In this document: in pieces, positions 1 through 10,670 of the stretch
Layout: each line of letters begins with the position of its first letter
How positions within the stretch are numbered: position 1 is the first letter of the stretch
Origin: Ramazzottius varieornatus
Lineage: Eukaryota > Tardigrada > Eutardigrada > Parachela > Ramazzottiidae
DNA: 64,000 nt
NCBI GenBank assembly: GCA_001949185.1
Contig: BDGG01000021.1
Location: 150,079 to 214,078, forward strand
Direction of reading: 5' to 3'
Notes under the pieces: generated by a model
The model's input: only the letters and a program-made list of their open reading frames with translations
The model's database searches: none
Told to the model about the DNA's origin: nothing
Program-made: the position numbers and the translations under genes

Positions 1-484
1 ATCAAGCCCTTACACAGCGCTTGACGTGTGCCCCAGCTCAAGTCTTGACATTTCGTGCGGAGGAATGTAAAGAGTCGATCGGCAAAGTCTTGCGATTTCT
101 TGGGATAACAGAAGGAAACATGCGCCAGGAACATGATCAAACTGTCAAAATGGCTGTGGTCTTCATTGGGATTATTGCCGAAGATCTGGACGAAGGAGTC
201 GAACTGAGATAGTTGTTGCGCAAACTGGCAAAGACAAAACCTTCATCGGCGCACCTTCATCATTCGCTTGTAATAATCAACTGCGTCCTTTGACCCAAAT
301 AAGTACCCAGCCGACCTAGGCGACGCACTCGGACGCATGTCGAGCACGAAAGACTGCGCCACTCCATTCGGCAGACACATTCACTTATGCTTACCTCGGC
401 TTCGTAAGTGATGGGATCCCTTTTGATCAGATTCTGCAATTGTGGAAGGTTCCCGATGAAGCGTTTATCCGCCCGTGAAGCCAT
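1..484 (-). CDS. SDAD1: SDA1-like protein (SDAD1 homologue), 5' part, partial at window edge
   Basis: This is the start of a minus-strand gene that runs off the left edge. Exon 1 (484-395) encodes MASRADKRFIGN followed by LPQLQNLIKRDP, the hallmark N-terminus of SDA1/SDAD1. It ends at a GTAAGC donor. Exon 2 (224 to beyond 1) opens after a CAG acceptor with FAQQLSQFDSFVQIF and continues with LIMFLAHVSFCYP and RQALCKGL, which align in order with the human SDAD1 N-terminal region. The join is in phase 0. SDA1 family proteins are nuclear/nucleolar factors for 60S ribosomal subunit assembly and export. Only about 105 residues are visible, so nothing can be said of the rest. The gene is divergent from the small membrane protein gene at 943. 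Identification rests on the two conserved blocks and is strong. Confidence 0.85.
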
Positions 485-942
485 CCTTTCCGTCGTTGTT
501 CACCGGAAGCAGGGAGAAGGAAAGATGGACGCGAAAAAGAAACGAGAGCGGTACGGGAGAACCACGAAAGTGATTTTCGGTATTCTCCACTCTCCAGAAT
601 CCAGATAACGAAATATCCGTAGTGAGTAGTACCCGGCCCAGCCAGTCTTTCTATCCATCTGCGGGTTTATACGTAGAGTAACAGTTAGCCTTCTACGATG
701 CCCACGGGGATCGTTTACCGAGCGATAGTGCGAGTTGATTGATTGATGTCGCTTGTCAGAGCCAGAAGATATTTTCATCAGAAATTCAGAGTGATCACTG
801 ATCAGCTGGCGTTTTGCTTTTGAAGAATCGATAGGAACAGTCTTCTTCTCCATCGAGAAGATATACCCTTCCCTGTATCTCTTTAACTGTTTACTTTAGG
901 AGAGGTTTCGGAGTAGGTGTACTGGTGGCCACAATTCGCACG
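485..942. promoter_or_regulatory. Divergent intergenic region between SDAD1-like and small membrane protein genes
   Basis: These 458 bases lie between two start codons on opposite strands and must hold the promoters and 5' leaders of both genes. I see no TATA box in a convincing position and no repeat. Open frames here are short and lack codon structure. This is an inference from gene arrangement. Confidence 0.4.
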
Positions 943-1600
943 ATGTCGGTGCAGACGGAATCGTCAGACGCGGCGATGCGCGGTGCTAATGTGGGAGGAC
1001 AGGTCGCCCCTGGCTACGGACAGACGGAATACGGACGGATGGTGGATCGTCCAGGGCCAGGTCGACCTCTGGTCATGCCTTACACCTATGCCAGCCGAGT
1101 GTTTCAGTTCCCTTTCAAGTTGAACTGGCAACGCAACTGGTTGTTCAGATACTACATCATCGGTTTTTTTGCTGGACTGCCATTCATCTATAAGATTCAT
1201 AAAATGGGTGTGTATTTCGTTTTGTGTACGTTCCTTTGGCCTTACTATTAATCTTCTTTTTTCTTCGCAGCTAACAGTCCGGAAAACGTTGAAAACTGGA
1301 AGGCGATCCGTCAAAAATGGAGAGATGGTGAGTTTATCTCGGAGATCGGGATTGAAGTGGGATAGTTATTCGATCAAGCGGCGCAAGGTGACAATACAGT
1401 GACGTCAGGCCACATACCATAACGGTCAGACATGACATTTACAGTAGTATGTCATGTGTTACTGTGTCACTGTGCACCTGATTGACGATCTGGATTGTGT
1501 GCTATGGCTTTTCCGGGTTCCTCATGGCAGATGTAGTTTCGTGTACTAACGGCACTTCTTTTCTGTTCCTGCAGAGGCTATGGGAAAGGTCCACCACTAA
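943..1600 (+). CDS. Small single-pass membrane protein, unknown family (115 aa)
   Basis: Three exons join cleanly: 943-1207, 1271-1327 and 1575-1600. All have GT-AG borders, and the total of 348 nt ends in TAA. The protein starts MSVQTESSD and has a polar, Gly/Pro-rich N-terminal 50 residues. Then come the basic stretch FPFKLNWQRNWLFRYY and one hydrophobic segment (IIGFFAGLPFIYKI). The C-terminal tail is charged and ends WRDEAMGKVHH. This layout (short soluble N-terminus, one membrane span, charged tail with Trp) resembles small accessory proteins of mitochondrial membranes, but I do not recognise the family and assign no function. An upstream in-frame GTG at 925 exists, but ATG at 943 is the first standard start. 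It is head-to-head with the SDA1-like gene. Confidence 0.65.
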
Positions 1601-2805
1601 GGAGGAATACCGATTTTGGGATATTGCAGGCAATCGTTTTACAAAAGAAGATGTTGTGTGTTGAGAGTGTGCGTGCGTCGTCTGACAAGCGAGACAGTTA
1701 CGTATCCCCTTTGTGTTCGTTTCGTTGGGCGGAAGTGAAAGCTTTTTCTGGTGCAATATTCGCCGATGTTGTGCCGATATCCATCAATACTAGCTCGGGC
1801 TTTTAGAGTAGCTGTCCTTACTCCACCTTGAACGGACAAGCCATATCCGCTGTAACGAGAATACAACGAGGAAAAAAGTATTCCCAGAGTTCTCCGTGTC
1901 GAATTAATGAGTTGGGCTTATTTGTATTCTCTCCGAACGGTGCTACCTTCAGGCCAGACATTGTCATGCATCGTTCACGTAGGGTACTCTTTGATCCCTG
2001 GAGAGTGAAGGCGTTGCGGGGAACCAGCTGAGCAGGAAGAAAGAGCCACTAGGGAATCGGTACAGGGAAGGCCGGGCCGGCGATATTTTATCGATTAACT
2101 TTCCATCTTTCCCGTCCTTTCCATCGCTCCTTGCGCTCTCCAGCCGTCCTATTCTCCGATGCTGACATGTCCTGTGTACAGTAATCATCTTTTCGGGCTT
2201 TTAGCCTGGGGCATTAATGGCGGTTTGAACTGGCAGCTTCTTGAGCTGCTGGATTATTCAATAACAGATCATGTCATAAGGGAAGAAAACAACCTCCTTC
2301 CTTACTTTCTTCGGCCTTTGTCTAGCGTTATTCCCTGTGCCCTACCACTATGGACAGTATTATACAAATTTCCAGCTATCGTCTTGAAAGTTTGTCGTCG
2401 CAGTGCACTACGACATTTCCCATTCGTTGCTCTTGGATGATCTTCCCGGGTTGTATCATTTCGAGGCGCTGATTATGCCCTGTTGTTTTGCTTCCGTAAT
2501 CTAAGCAGAATCACTCCACACGTTCGAATTCCCTGCCCTAATTTGCCGACAGATCCAAAGACCCGTAAAACTACAATGATGGGGAGTGCACGTCGACAGC
2601 CATTCTGACGCCAAGGCGGAAGTATTGGTGCTTTGGAACCGGCGAATGATTTTATGCGAAAGTGATTCGGCAAGATTTCGTGACGTGGACGAGTGCGACA
2701 GTTAGTGATCAAGCAAAACAATTGTGTCGGTCAAGTAAGCTTGGCTTCTGGGAAAACGTCCTCGACGTCAATCATAACCGTTTTGTTTGCTAGTCGTTTT
2801 TCGGA
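1601..2805. other. Intergenic, no gene recognised
   Basis: About 1.2 kb between the small membrane protein gene and the ankyrin-type gene. Open frames on both strands are short and low in conserved motifs. It must contain the 3' end of the first gene and the promoter of the second. No repeat family was recognised here. Confidence 0.5.
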
Positions 2806-5113
2806 ATGTCGAAACGCGAAGGAGGGGGAAACAGCTGTGGACTTGCGGTAACAACGAGCAGTATCAGTGGTGCCGAAGCGCCGACCATTACCCTAACATC
2901 GGTAGGACAATCAGCGGTGTGGATGTCTACTTCGACAAGTGCCACTCAGGGTCCTGCTGACGTCAACGGGACGTCGCGCTGGCTCGACGACAGCACATCG
3001 ATTAGCCCTCGTCATGTCTATAATCTCTCGCTGCAAGGCCTGATCAATATCGATGATGGCAAATGGACGGAAGAGCTACGGAGCGCCATTGTGCACGACG
3101 ACCTGGAGTTGTGCGAAGCTCTCTTGTGCTGTGGAATACCCATGACACCGCTCTTCTTTCAGAGCATACCTCTTGAACAGGACGACGTCAGGCAACTCTG
3201 TGCAAAGTTCTGCCCGGATATTTGGACATCTATCAAGACGGGCAACGTCAAGCAAGTTCGCTGCCTCGTAAACCTCTGGCACAAAGTAAGGCCAATCAAC
3301 CGCCTCATGCTAATCAATTAGCAGCTCCTCTCTGACGTCACTACGGTCAATTCCGCTTGACCGCCTTTTTTCCTACGAGCCATTCAAGCAAATCCAAAGT
3401 CTCAAAATCAATTGTCTTGTCAATTCAAGCGACACTTGGCTGTACGTTCGGTGCTTTTTGGCAAAGTTCTTGCCTGTGTTTCTAGGTGGATCTGGTCCGG
3501 AATGGCAAGTCCCTCTTCCAGCTGGCCATCGAGCATTCCAACCCGTATATTATCAGCCTGATCGGTGGCATCCAGACGACGATGGAAGTGGCCCACGTCG
3601 TCCTTGCCGGTGACGTCAAGAGACTTCACACTCTCCGTCCCAATGGTCAGTTTATCAAACGGACGTTGAAGCATTTCGGTCACAATTGCGCGCCTATCCT
3701 CTACTTTGCCATCATCCACAACAACATCGAAATGGTGCAAGAGCTTTGCCAGCACTTTGGCATGAAGTCGGACGATCTGATGCTCGATCAAGATGGCCAG
3801 GAAATCCCACTCTTGTTCGTGGCGCTCCAGTCCGCAGTTGACCACCAAATAATCACAGTACGATAAATATGCGCACTTCAAACCAAAACGCCACGAACAA
3901 ACGTTAAAGTTAACGTTGGGTAAAATACAAAGAAGAAATGCTGAAGCATCAAGCCGACCAACTGTTGTTTTACGTAGGTTCTACTGCAGAGTACGCACTA
4001 CGAACTGACGAGAGTGTGGTACCAGAAGAGAAACATCCTTCAATACTCCTTGGACATTCAAGTATCAGCCGACTGTTTCGCATTGCTGCTGGAATGCGGA
4101 GGTGGGCAGTTGGTAGCGGAGAGGGACGCGACGAACCGGACGCTGACTGAGGTCATGGCCGAACTGCCCATCTTCGAAGCCCAATCCAACTACAAGGCAA
4201 TCCTGGAGAAGCAGATACAAAAATGGATCCGGGAGAAGAACAAGCAAGCAGTCTGGCTAGCTATTCTGGGCTTTCAGTCCTTCTTCATCTCCGTCGAACG
4301 GAATCTCTGCATCATACAGGAACATGTTGCTGATCTGGCGCAGTGCATCACCGACGATGACGCTCAAAGGTTCGAAATGACGGCACAACTTCTCCACTCC
4401 ACATTACCCGGTAGGACATCTCATTGCTCTTTTTCTACCAATTGTACACGATTCTGCCAACACTTTTTGTAGCCACAAGGCAGACCAGGTGAAATGTATT
4501 TTCACCGATTATTTGGTTTGAATAATGGTGCTGATTTGTAGATGATTTTCCAATTTCGACGGCCGTGTGGTACGCTCGTCCGCCGGGCAAGCCGCAAAGT
4601 CTTCTGCACCGCGCTGTCATCTGTGGACGACAAGAGATAGTTTCGCTCATCCTCAGCTACTCCCCACCGTCCTCCATCTCCACCCTACTCGTACCTCTGG
4701 ATAACTTGGGTGTCTCTCCCCTCCACTACGCCTGTGCTTCTTCCGAGTATAGCCAAATCGAAGCGCTCCTTCTAACGGCGGGCTTCAGCGAACACCAAAT
4801 GGACAAGTTGGAGCACGACTGTGCTTCCTACCGAATGAAGCGCGACACGGCGGACATGGCGGCTTTCTTGACCGCGCTGGCCGAAGGCGACTTCACCAAG
4901 GCTGTCCTGCTTGATCCCTGGGACGTTGATCGAGTCAATGCTGACAAGGACGCCGAAGACTTGATGGAGGATTTGCCCTACCGAAAACGCGTTCTGACCT
5001 CGGCCGATCCCGATGCCAAGTCTACCGGACGACGCAAGAGCTCCACCCATTCGCACACCAGTGGACGCACTTCCTTGGGTGCTAAACCCGATAGCTGGTG
5101 TTCAATTTCCTGA
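2806..5113 (+). CDS. Ankyrin-repeat-like protein with C-terminal CaaX-like end (618 aa)
   Basis: Four exons join in frame: 2806-3285, 3486-3857, 3978-4410 and 4542-5113, together 1857 nt. The first 80 residues are Ser/Thr/Gly-rich and probably disordered. From about residue 90 the protein is built of helical repeats of ankyrin type, for example WTSIKTGNVKQVRCLV, GKSLFQLAIEHSNPYIISLI, PILYFAIIHNNIEMV and SPLHYACASSEYSQIEALL. The repeats are degenerate and spread over all exons. A coiled or helical stretch (EKQIQKWIREKNKQ) lies near residue 360. The tail is Ser/Lys-rich and the last four residues are CSIS, which fits a CaaX prenylation signal. If used, that would place the protein on membranes; this is inference. 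Ankyrin repeats mediate protein binding, and no partner can be deduced. I do not recognise a named orthologue. Confidence 0.75.
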
Positions 5114-5275
5114 TGAATTTTTCCACGCCTAATTTTCGGTTCTTTTATCCACTTGAACATAATAACGGTGAAAGTAAATACTACTTTCGACAGGCAAATG
5201 ATTGTACTGTAAATGGCAAAGAAACCCAGAGAAACTTTGCATCATACGTCTAGATAAAACTGCAAGATTTTGAAC

Positions 5276-5281
5276 AATAAA
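5276..5281 (+). promoter_or_regulatory. AATAAA polyadenylation signal of the ankyrin-type gene
   Basis: A canonical AATAAA lies 163 nt after the stop codon at 5113 and before the convergent HIBADH gene ends at 5382. Its position fits 3' end formation for the plus-strand gene. Confidence 0.5.
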
Positions 5282-5381
5282 ACCTAAACTGATTCGCAGA
5301 AAGTGAGCAAATTTGTAACGGCACTGGGTAACGTGGTGGCGGAGCTTCAGCGTGCTCGAATGTGATACGGCAAAGAAGCCT

Positions 5382-7280
5382 TCAGGCCTTTTTGCTAAGG
5401 GGTTGTTGTTGCGGACGTTCTTGGAGGTAGTGGTAGATGGCCGAAAAGTCCTTGCTTCCATAGCCGGTGGACATGAGCATTTTGTACAATTGATGGGCCA
5501 AACTACCAAAGGCTGTCGGAGTACTCGTCGCGTTGGCGGCGTTCACCGCCAGCCCCAGATCCTGCAAGCAGCCAAAACAAGGTATTGCCATCCAGCAATC
5601 GTAACTTTTTTGTCAATACAAACCTTGGCCATTAGGTTGATGGCGAAGCCTCCATCGTAGTTGTTGCAGGCCGGCGTTCCTTCCTTGATGCCCGGTACCG
5701 GGTTGTAGACTTCACTGGACCAGCACCGGCCGGAACTGGTATTGATCACTCCGGCCAACACTTTGGCATCCAGTCCCAACCTACGCAAGAATAGGAGGCC
5801 GGTCAACGAAATGCGCAGGATCCTTTGTCAAAGTGGCGCACGCTTCCGGCCAATATCACCGCAATCATGCGCCACTTGAGACCGTAACGATCTTGCCCGT
5901 TTCGTTAGACGTTAGCCGACCTCTTAAATATTTAAATTCTGATTTCGTGCAACTTCCATTGGGTAATTTCTTACCGTATGCCCAGGTTGAATGTTTCGGC
6001 TGTGGCCACCATTCCGATAGCCATCAGCTGCGGTTAAAATAAAAATAAAGGACCGACGAATCGATGAACTGACTGGATACAAAAGAAAGAAAGTCAGTAA
6101 CGTTACCATATTGTTGCATATCTTGGCCGCTTCTCCCATGCCGACGCTCCCACAATGCACCACGTTCTTCCCCATCAGGCTCAGTAAGGTCCTGATGGCG
6201 TCAAAGTCCTCTGGAGAGTCACAACCCACCATGAAGGTCAAGGCCGCATCCCTCGCACCCATAACCCCTGCACAGAAAATTAAATCTTCTTTCATCGTCG
6301 ATTGTTTATCGAACAGATCCGTCTTACCTCCAGAAACAGGCGCATCGCAGAAAGTCGCTCCTCTCTTGACGGCAGACGCAGAGATCTCTTTGGAGGTGGC
6401 TGGATCGATGGTACTGCAGTCGATCAACAGCGTTCCCTCCTTTATATCGGACCTGTGGAAGAAAACAGAATTATGACGAAATGTTGCACAAAACATTTTT
6501 AAAAAAACCCCCCGAAACATTATTATCCAGCGACATTTTCATCTGGTTTTCTTGCGGAGAAATATCAATTGCAAAGATACTTTAGAAGACCTCCGTCGCC
6601 GGTGTAGACTTGGGTGCAGTGTGGCGAAGAAGGTAACATGGTGATGATTTTGCTGCAGGAATCGGCGATCTCGGTGAGGGATCGTGCAGCGACCGCGCCC
6701 TGCCCTTCCAAGGCAGCCATCGCTTCAGGATAGACATCGTAAATCATCACCGATTGACCCTTCTTAAGCAGGTTCCTGGCCATATGCGAACCCATATTTC
6801 CTGCAGGACAAAATTATACTGATGGAAAACTAACCGTGAGCTACAAGACGCTCATCTCCCACCACCTGCATACACCCAATCTTCGGTCTACTGAGACGCG
6901 GGTGTATGCAGGTGGATGGAATCTTTCTGGTAACTCGCTAATTACTGACCATGAATCTTCCAATGCTTTTAAAGATTCGTGGAAAGCTTTCTTATGGGCA
7001 ATTATGTATAAGTCTAACATTTTTTAATGTACCGGAAATTCGGCTGAAGACTCCCATCCGGGAGCTTTGAGCTTACCTAGTCCGATGAATCCGACGCGAT
7101 TGCTGCTGGACTGACTGCTGGCCATCCTGATACCTGCAAACAAAACGCCTCATCACCACCACTTCCACACGTAACATCACTGCAAGCACATTCACCTGGA
7201 CAACAGCGTCTGGTCCAGCCATATCGGATAGTGGTCAGGAGTTGCATCTTTCGCAAGAGAAGCGGACTTCCGGTGGGCAT
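5382..7280 (-). CDS. HIBADH: 3-hydroxyisobutyrate dehydrogenase, mitochondrial (345 aa)
   Basis: Eight exons join in frame: 7280-7196, 7133-7077, 6800-6581, 6452-6328, 6267-6107, 6027-5975, 5780-5624 and 5561-5382 (1038 nt). The enzyme oxidises 3-hydroxyisobutyrate to methylmalonate semialdehyde with NAD+ in valine breakdown. Residues 1-30 are basic and amphipathic ([19 protein letters not shown]), fitting a mitochondrial targeting peptide. VGFIGLGNMG is the Rossmann NAD-binding loop. [17 protein letters not shown] and DAPVSGG are the family's substrate and nucleotide motifs. AAKICNNM carries the catalytic lysine. [16 protein letters not shown] and [15 protein letters not shown] complete the C-terminal dimer domain. 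Length is close to human HIBADH (336 aa). Introns 2 and 6 carry palindromic repeats described separately. Identification is firm. Confidence 0.95.
5822..5905. repeat. Intronic palindrome, GTGGCGCAC family (in HIBADH intron 6)
   Basis: Inverted arms AAGTGGCGCACG (about 5831) and CATGCGCCACTTGAG (about 5866) surround a short loop. The outer part ACGATCTTGCCCG matches the family's outer arm. It sits inside the 194-nt intron between exons 6 and 7 of HIBADH. Confidence 0.75.
6853..6917. repeat. Intronic palindrome, CCTGCATACA family (in HIBADH intron 2)
   Basis: CACCTGCATACACCC and its reverse complement GGGTGTATGCAGGTG pair over about 15 bases around a loop of about 20 bases. A second member lies at 55531-55575 in an LTN1 intron. 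Confidence 0.7.
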
Positions 7281-7469
7281 TGCTGGTTATCTGCGGTGCA
7301 CGATCACCGACATCCAGTCCGAAGTGCAGCTTCTGTATACGTTAGAAAAAGCTGGCCTTGCAGAAGTTCCCCCTCCTCGCTGTATCCACGAGAAGCTAGA
7401 CCTACCCAAAACAGACGGAGCCAGGATGCAAAGTTGCAGATATCAAGTCCAGGGAAGAATAAGCTGAAT

Positions 7470-7657
7470 ATACAGATTGCGAAGTGATCCGCACTAGCAC
7501 AATTCGATACGCACTGAAACATCGTGACATCATCAGAACAAGTTCGTTTCGTAAGCTGTGTGTTAAAAGGTCGCACAATGTTTACATGAGACGTCACGAT
7601 GTTTTTGTGTGTATCGGAATTGTGCTAGTGCGCTTTCGCTCGCAATCTCTATAATAA
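7470..7657. mobile_element. MITE-like element with about 55-bp terminal inverted repeats
   Basis: The left end at 7474-7530 (AGATTGCGA, then GCACTAGCACAATTCGATAC, then ACATCGTGAC) is repeated in reverse complement at 7592-7653. The right end reads GTCACGATGT, then GGAATTGTGCTAGTGCG, then CTCGCAATCT. The arms are about 80% identical. No coding sequence lies inside, so it is non-autonomous. A solitary matching end occurs at 60806-60860. Confidence 0.65.
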
Positions 7658-8222
7658 CCAACGGAAGCCAAACAAGAAGTACTAAACCAGAAACGATCAG
7701 CTGATCGCTCCATGACGTCATCGCAGAATTTAGATTCTGGCAAGTGGTGTAGCCACTGTAGTGGTCTCATTCACAGGGCCGTTACGATTCACAGCTAGTG
7801 CTGGGATAATTCGCGAGGCGGCACCCTAGCAGGTACTGTTGCCGCCGAGGGAGGCTAAAAGAGAAGAAACGGGAACTGGGATGATGGCAGCGCGTATCCC
7901 AAGTTCCCAACCATTGAATTACTCCCTGTGACTCAGAATACAATGCTATAGCCTTATCTCCTTCTTTTGTGACCTACTTTCGCTTCTCCTCAGTCACATT
8001 CCATTCACAAGCTTATCTCTACTAATGTTGTACTTTGCCCTTCACTGGGCAAAGTTCAGCAAACACAAACTTACGAACAAAACCAGCTCCGCAACGACAG
8101 CTCGTGCCCAAAAATCCCATGTTTGACCACCTGAAGTGGTTGGACATGGGATAACATGGGGTATCAAGTCGCATGCAAGGTTTTATTAGTAAGGGTGGGG
8201 AGCATTATTCCCTCCACTACAA
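7658..8222. other. Intergenic, one short hairpin
   Basis: No coding region is seen. At 8117-8151 CCCATGTTTGACCAC pairs with GTGGTTGGACATGGG around a 5-base loop with two mismatches. At about 7816 GGCGGCA pairs with TGCCGCC. Neither can be given a function. Confidence 0.4.
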
Positions 8223-8346
8223 AATCCCGCGACGAGATCCCGGGTGAATCAGATCCCGGGTATACCTAATCCCGGGCTACGCAGATCCCGCGATCGACAA
8301 ATCCCGGGATTTGTACAAAGAACCCGGGAGCATGGAATCCCGGAGG
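8223..8346. repeat. Tandem array of an ATCCCGGG motif, period about 16 bp
   Basis: Eight copies of an (A/G)ATCCCG(G/C)G word start near 8224, 8237, 8253, 8269, 8285, 8300, 8321 and 8337. Spacing is mostly 15-16 bases while the sequence between copies differs. Five contain the perfect palindrome CCCGGG. Confidence 0.65.
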
Positions 8347-8444
8347 AAACTCATCCAAGCTTCAGTTGAGACTACTTCCTAAATCCATAAAGTTCGTTTC
8401 AAAATAAATACATTCACTGCGATTAATGTCAGCTGTGTGGGTTC

Positions 8445-9262
8445 GTTAGGACCTACTCCGCGTTCTGATGAGGGAAGACACATGTATTACGTAAGATTCG
8501 GCAAACTGAATGGAACAAAGCCGCGTTCATTGCTTTGCTTTGATAGGAGGTCGATTCGGCGCTTCTGATCTTGTCTTACGTGATAATTGAATGCTCCCGA
8601 ATGACAAAGTAGGTCTTAGAAACCACTTTCGAAGTTCAGATTCTTCACGAAATGTGGACTTACTTGAGAAATTCACTGTAAGGTTATTTAAAAACCCACA
8701 CAACACTCGTACAAAGACAAGCCGACTCACAAGCTGAAGTTTCCCCGTGCATGTTTCCTGTTGCCCGGTATAATCCTCAGGACGATCATTTGTTCAGTAT
8801 TGAAAAATTAAGCGCTTGTAGCGAGGTTTAGGGCTCGCATGAACAAGCATCCTGGTCCATTGCTGGTACACATGAAACATTGTGCGCATGCGTGAACTGT
8901 TGCTTGATGAATTTCTCGCCAGGTTGCGAGAAACGTGGAGGAACCTCATTTTTAGATGCCACTAGCTCTATTACTTATGCCCTTTTGGCTGCTGAACTTG
9001 GTTCCTGAGACCCAGTTATTAGGCAGATTCCATCGTCATTCGTACAGGGCTTAGTCCTTAGAGTCGACTTACCATGGAATGCCTTTGTGCTAGTGTTATA
9101 CCATTGTGCCAGTGTTGTGCGAGTGTTGTGCGGGTTTGTAAGGAACCTTACAGTAAATTTCTGAAGTAAATCTAGATTTTTTTAAGAATCTGAACTTTGG
9201 AAGTGGTTCCTAGGACCTAATTTGTCCTTATCAGAACGCGAAGTAGGTCCTATAAGGACATA
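8445..9262. mobile_element. Foldback-type element with long inverted arms
   Basis: The segment 8605-8718 and the reverse complement of 9105-9225 match over about 115 bases at roughly 80%, sharing AAGTTCAGATTCTT, ACTGTAAGGTT and CACAACACTCG. An outer block (TAGGACCTACTCCGCG at 8449) pairs with 9226-9251. The inner region of about 390 bases has no coding potential. This fits a foldback or hairpin transposon, non-autonomous. Confidence 0.6.
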
Positions 9263-9648
9263 TTAGGTCCTAGGAACTAGTCGTGCCGGCTTTGGCGACA
9301 ATTTGGCCAATCAAGACAATCAACTCCACACAGGAACCACCTTGGAGACAGGCGTGGCATCATGGTAAGCAGCCACCGGCTAAAAAGCACTGGGTGTGTA
9401 GCTGTGAATCGTAATAGTGCTGTGAATGACATTTGTGAATGACATTACAGACATTAAGTTGCCACCGCCAGATGAAAGTCCCACTGTAGCTAAGATGAGT
9501 TGCAACGTTACTCATAAGCGCAGCAGCTGATCGGAATTTGAATAGTTGGGAAGCCACCATGCTTCCCAATGCTAGCCAACCGTAACTCCGATTACGCTAT
9601 TTCGGGAAAATAAGGGGAGCTCCGGAAAGCAAAATGTAGTTACACGTC
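9263..9648. other. Intergenic, nothing recognised
   Basis: Between the foldback element and the retroelement remnant. No supported coding region, and no repeat beyond short matches. Confidence 0.4.
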
Positions 9649-10670
9649 ATGAAAGGGGTGGAGCTAGGCCGTAGCCACAGTTGCAAAGTGAACGGGAGTG
9701 CCAACTTAATATCTATTCACGCAGCACATTCACTCGTGTCTCAGATTTGTCCTGAAGCAGACTTGGATGCTGCCGTGGTCGAGAAGATTACTTTGTGGCG
9801 CACACGCTGTAACGTCGAACCTCCGCCAGGTCTGACGCGGTCAGTCCAGAAGCTATGGGACACGCCCCTCGTCGAATCCAGCTTTCGTGCCCTGTTAGAG
9901 CAGTCTTCGCCCACCGAAAAAGCCCGTCTCCACGCCGTTTCCACAAAGAAATCCGGAGCATGGCCTTGCCAGTCTCAACTTTAGGTAACCTCCTGGATGA
10001 TAATTCTTTTAGGATTTCTGTAGGACTACGGCTTGGAGCCAAGCTGTGCGAGACGCATATTTGCCGATGCGGGACGAAGGTGGACAGCACAGGCCGTCAT
10101 GGACTAGCCTGCAAACACAGCGCCGGACGCCATAGCAGGCATGACGCACTCAACGACATCATACACAGAGCCTTGACTAGCTGCCAGGTTCATAACGTGA
10201 GAGAGCCGAATGGATTGATGCGCGACGGAAACATGCGACCCGATGGACTAACGCTTGTTCCGTGGTACCAAGGAAAAGCTCTCGCATGGGACGTGACTGT
10301 GGTGGACACGCTGGCACGAACCTATCTCCAGGGCTCCACCAATCAGGTAGGTTATGCTGCAAACCAAGCTGAGGAGAAGAAGAGGAGGAAGTACGAGGAG
10401 CTGGAGGGTCGATACCTGTTTTGCCCCGTCGGATTTGAAACGTATGGTGTCTTCGGCAACGAAGCACGAGAGCTCGTGGAGAAGATCGGGAAGAAAGTTG
10501 CTGCGCGCACAGGCGAGCCAAGATCTCTTTCGTTTTTGAAGCAGAAAATTAGCATAGAAATTCAGACAGGCAATGCTGCTTGCGTTTTTGGCACTTTTGG
10601 ACATAGCCGAGGTTTGGAAGAAATTTATAGCATCCAAGATTTGAAGAAGAATGGTATTTCATTAGTTTAA
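9649..10670 (+). pseudogene. Non-LTR retroelement fragment, C-terminal endonuclease-like part, frameshifted
   Basis: Two plus-strand frames together match the C-terminal half of the element at 34152-35498. They share ISIHAAHSLVSQI-like text, LGNLLDDNSFRISVGLRLGA, CRCG...GRHGLAC, SAGRHSRH, RPDGLTLVPW, DVTVVDT and GRYLFCPVGFET. The CxC...C/H cluster and the RPDG...WDVT pattern look like a zinc motif followed by a PD-(D/E)XK restriction-like nuclease, as in R2/R4/Hero-type elements; that assignment is inference. The first frame stops at 9984 and the second begins near 9957. A loss of a few bases at GAW/ALP explains the shift. No reverse transcriptase is left, so this is a 5'-truncated dead copy. 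It ends with TAA at 10670. Confidence 0.7.

Noticed and set aside
21-212. Plus-strand frame resembling a sulfotransferase end (VLTFRAEECKESIGKVLRFLG)
   Set aside because: The opposite strand of the same bases encodes a clear SDA1 segment with correct splice borders, so the plus frame is a shadow.
9855-10670. Intact gene encoding a 271-aa protein
   Set aside because: It matches the C-terminal part of the retroelement at 34-36 kb and begins mid-domain after a frameshift, so it is a truncated copy.
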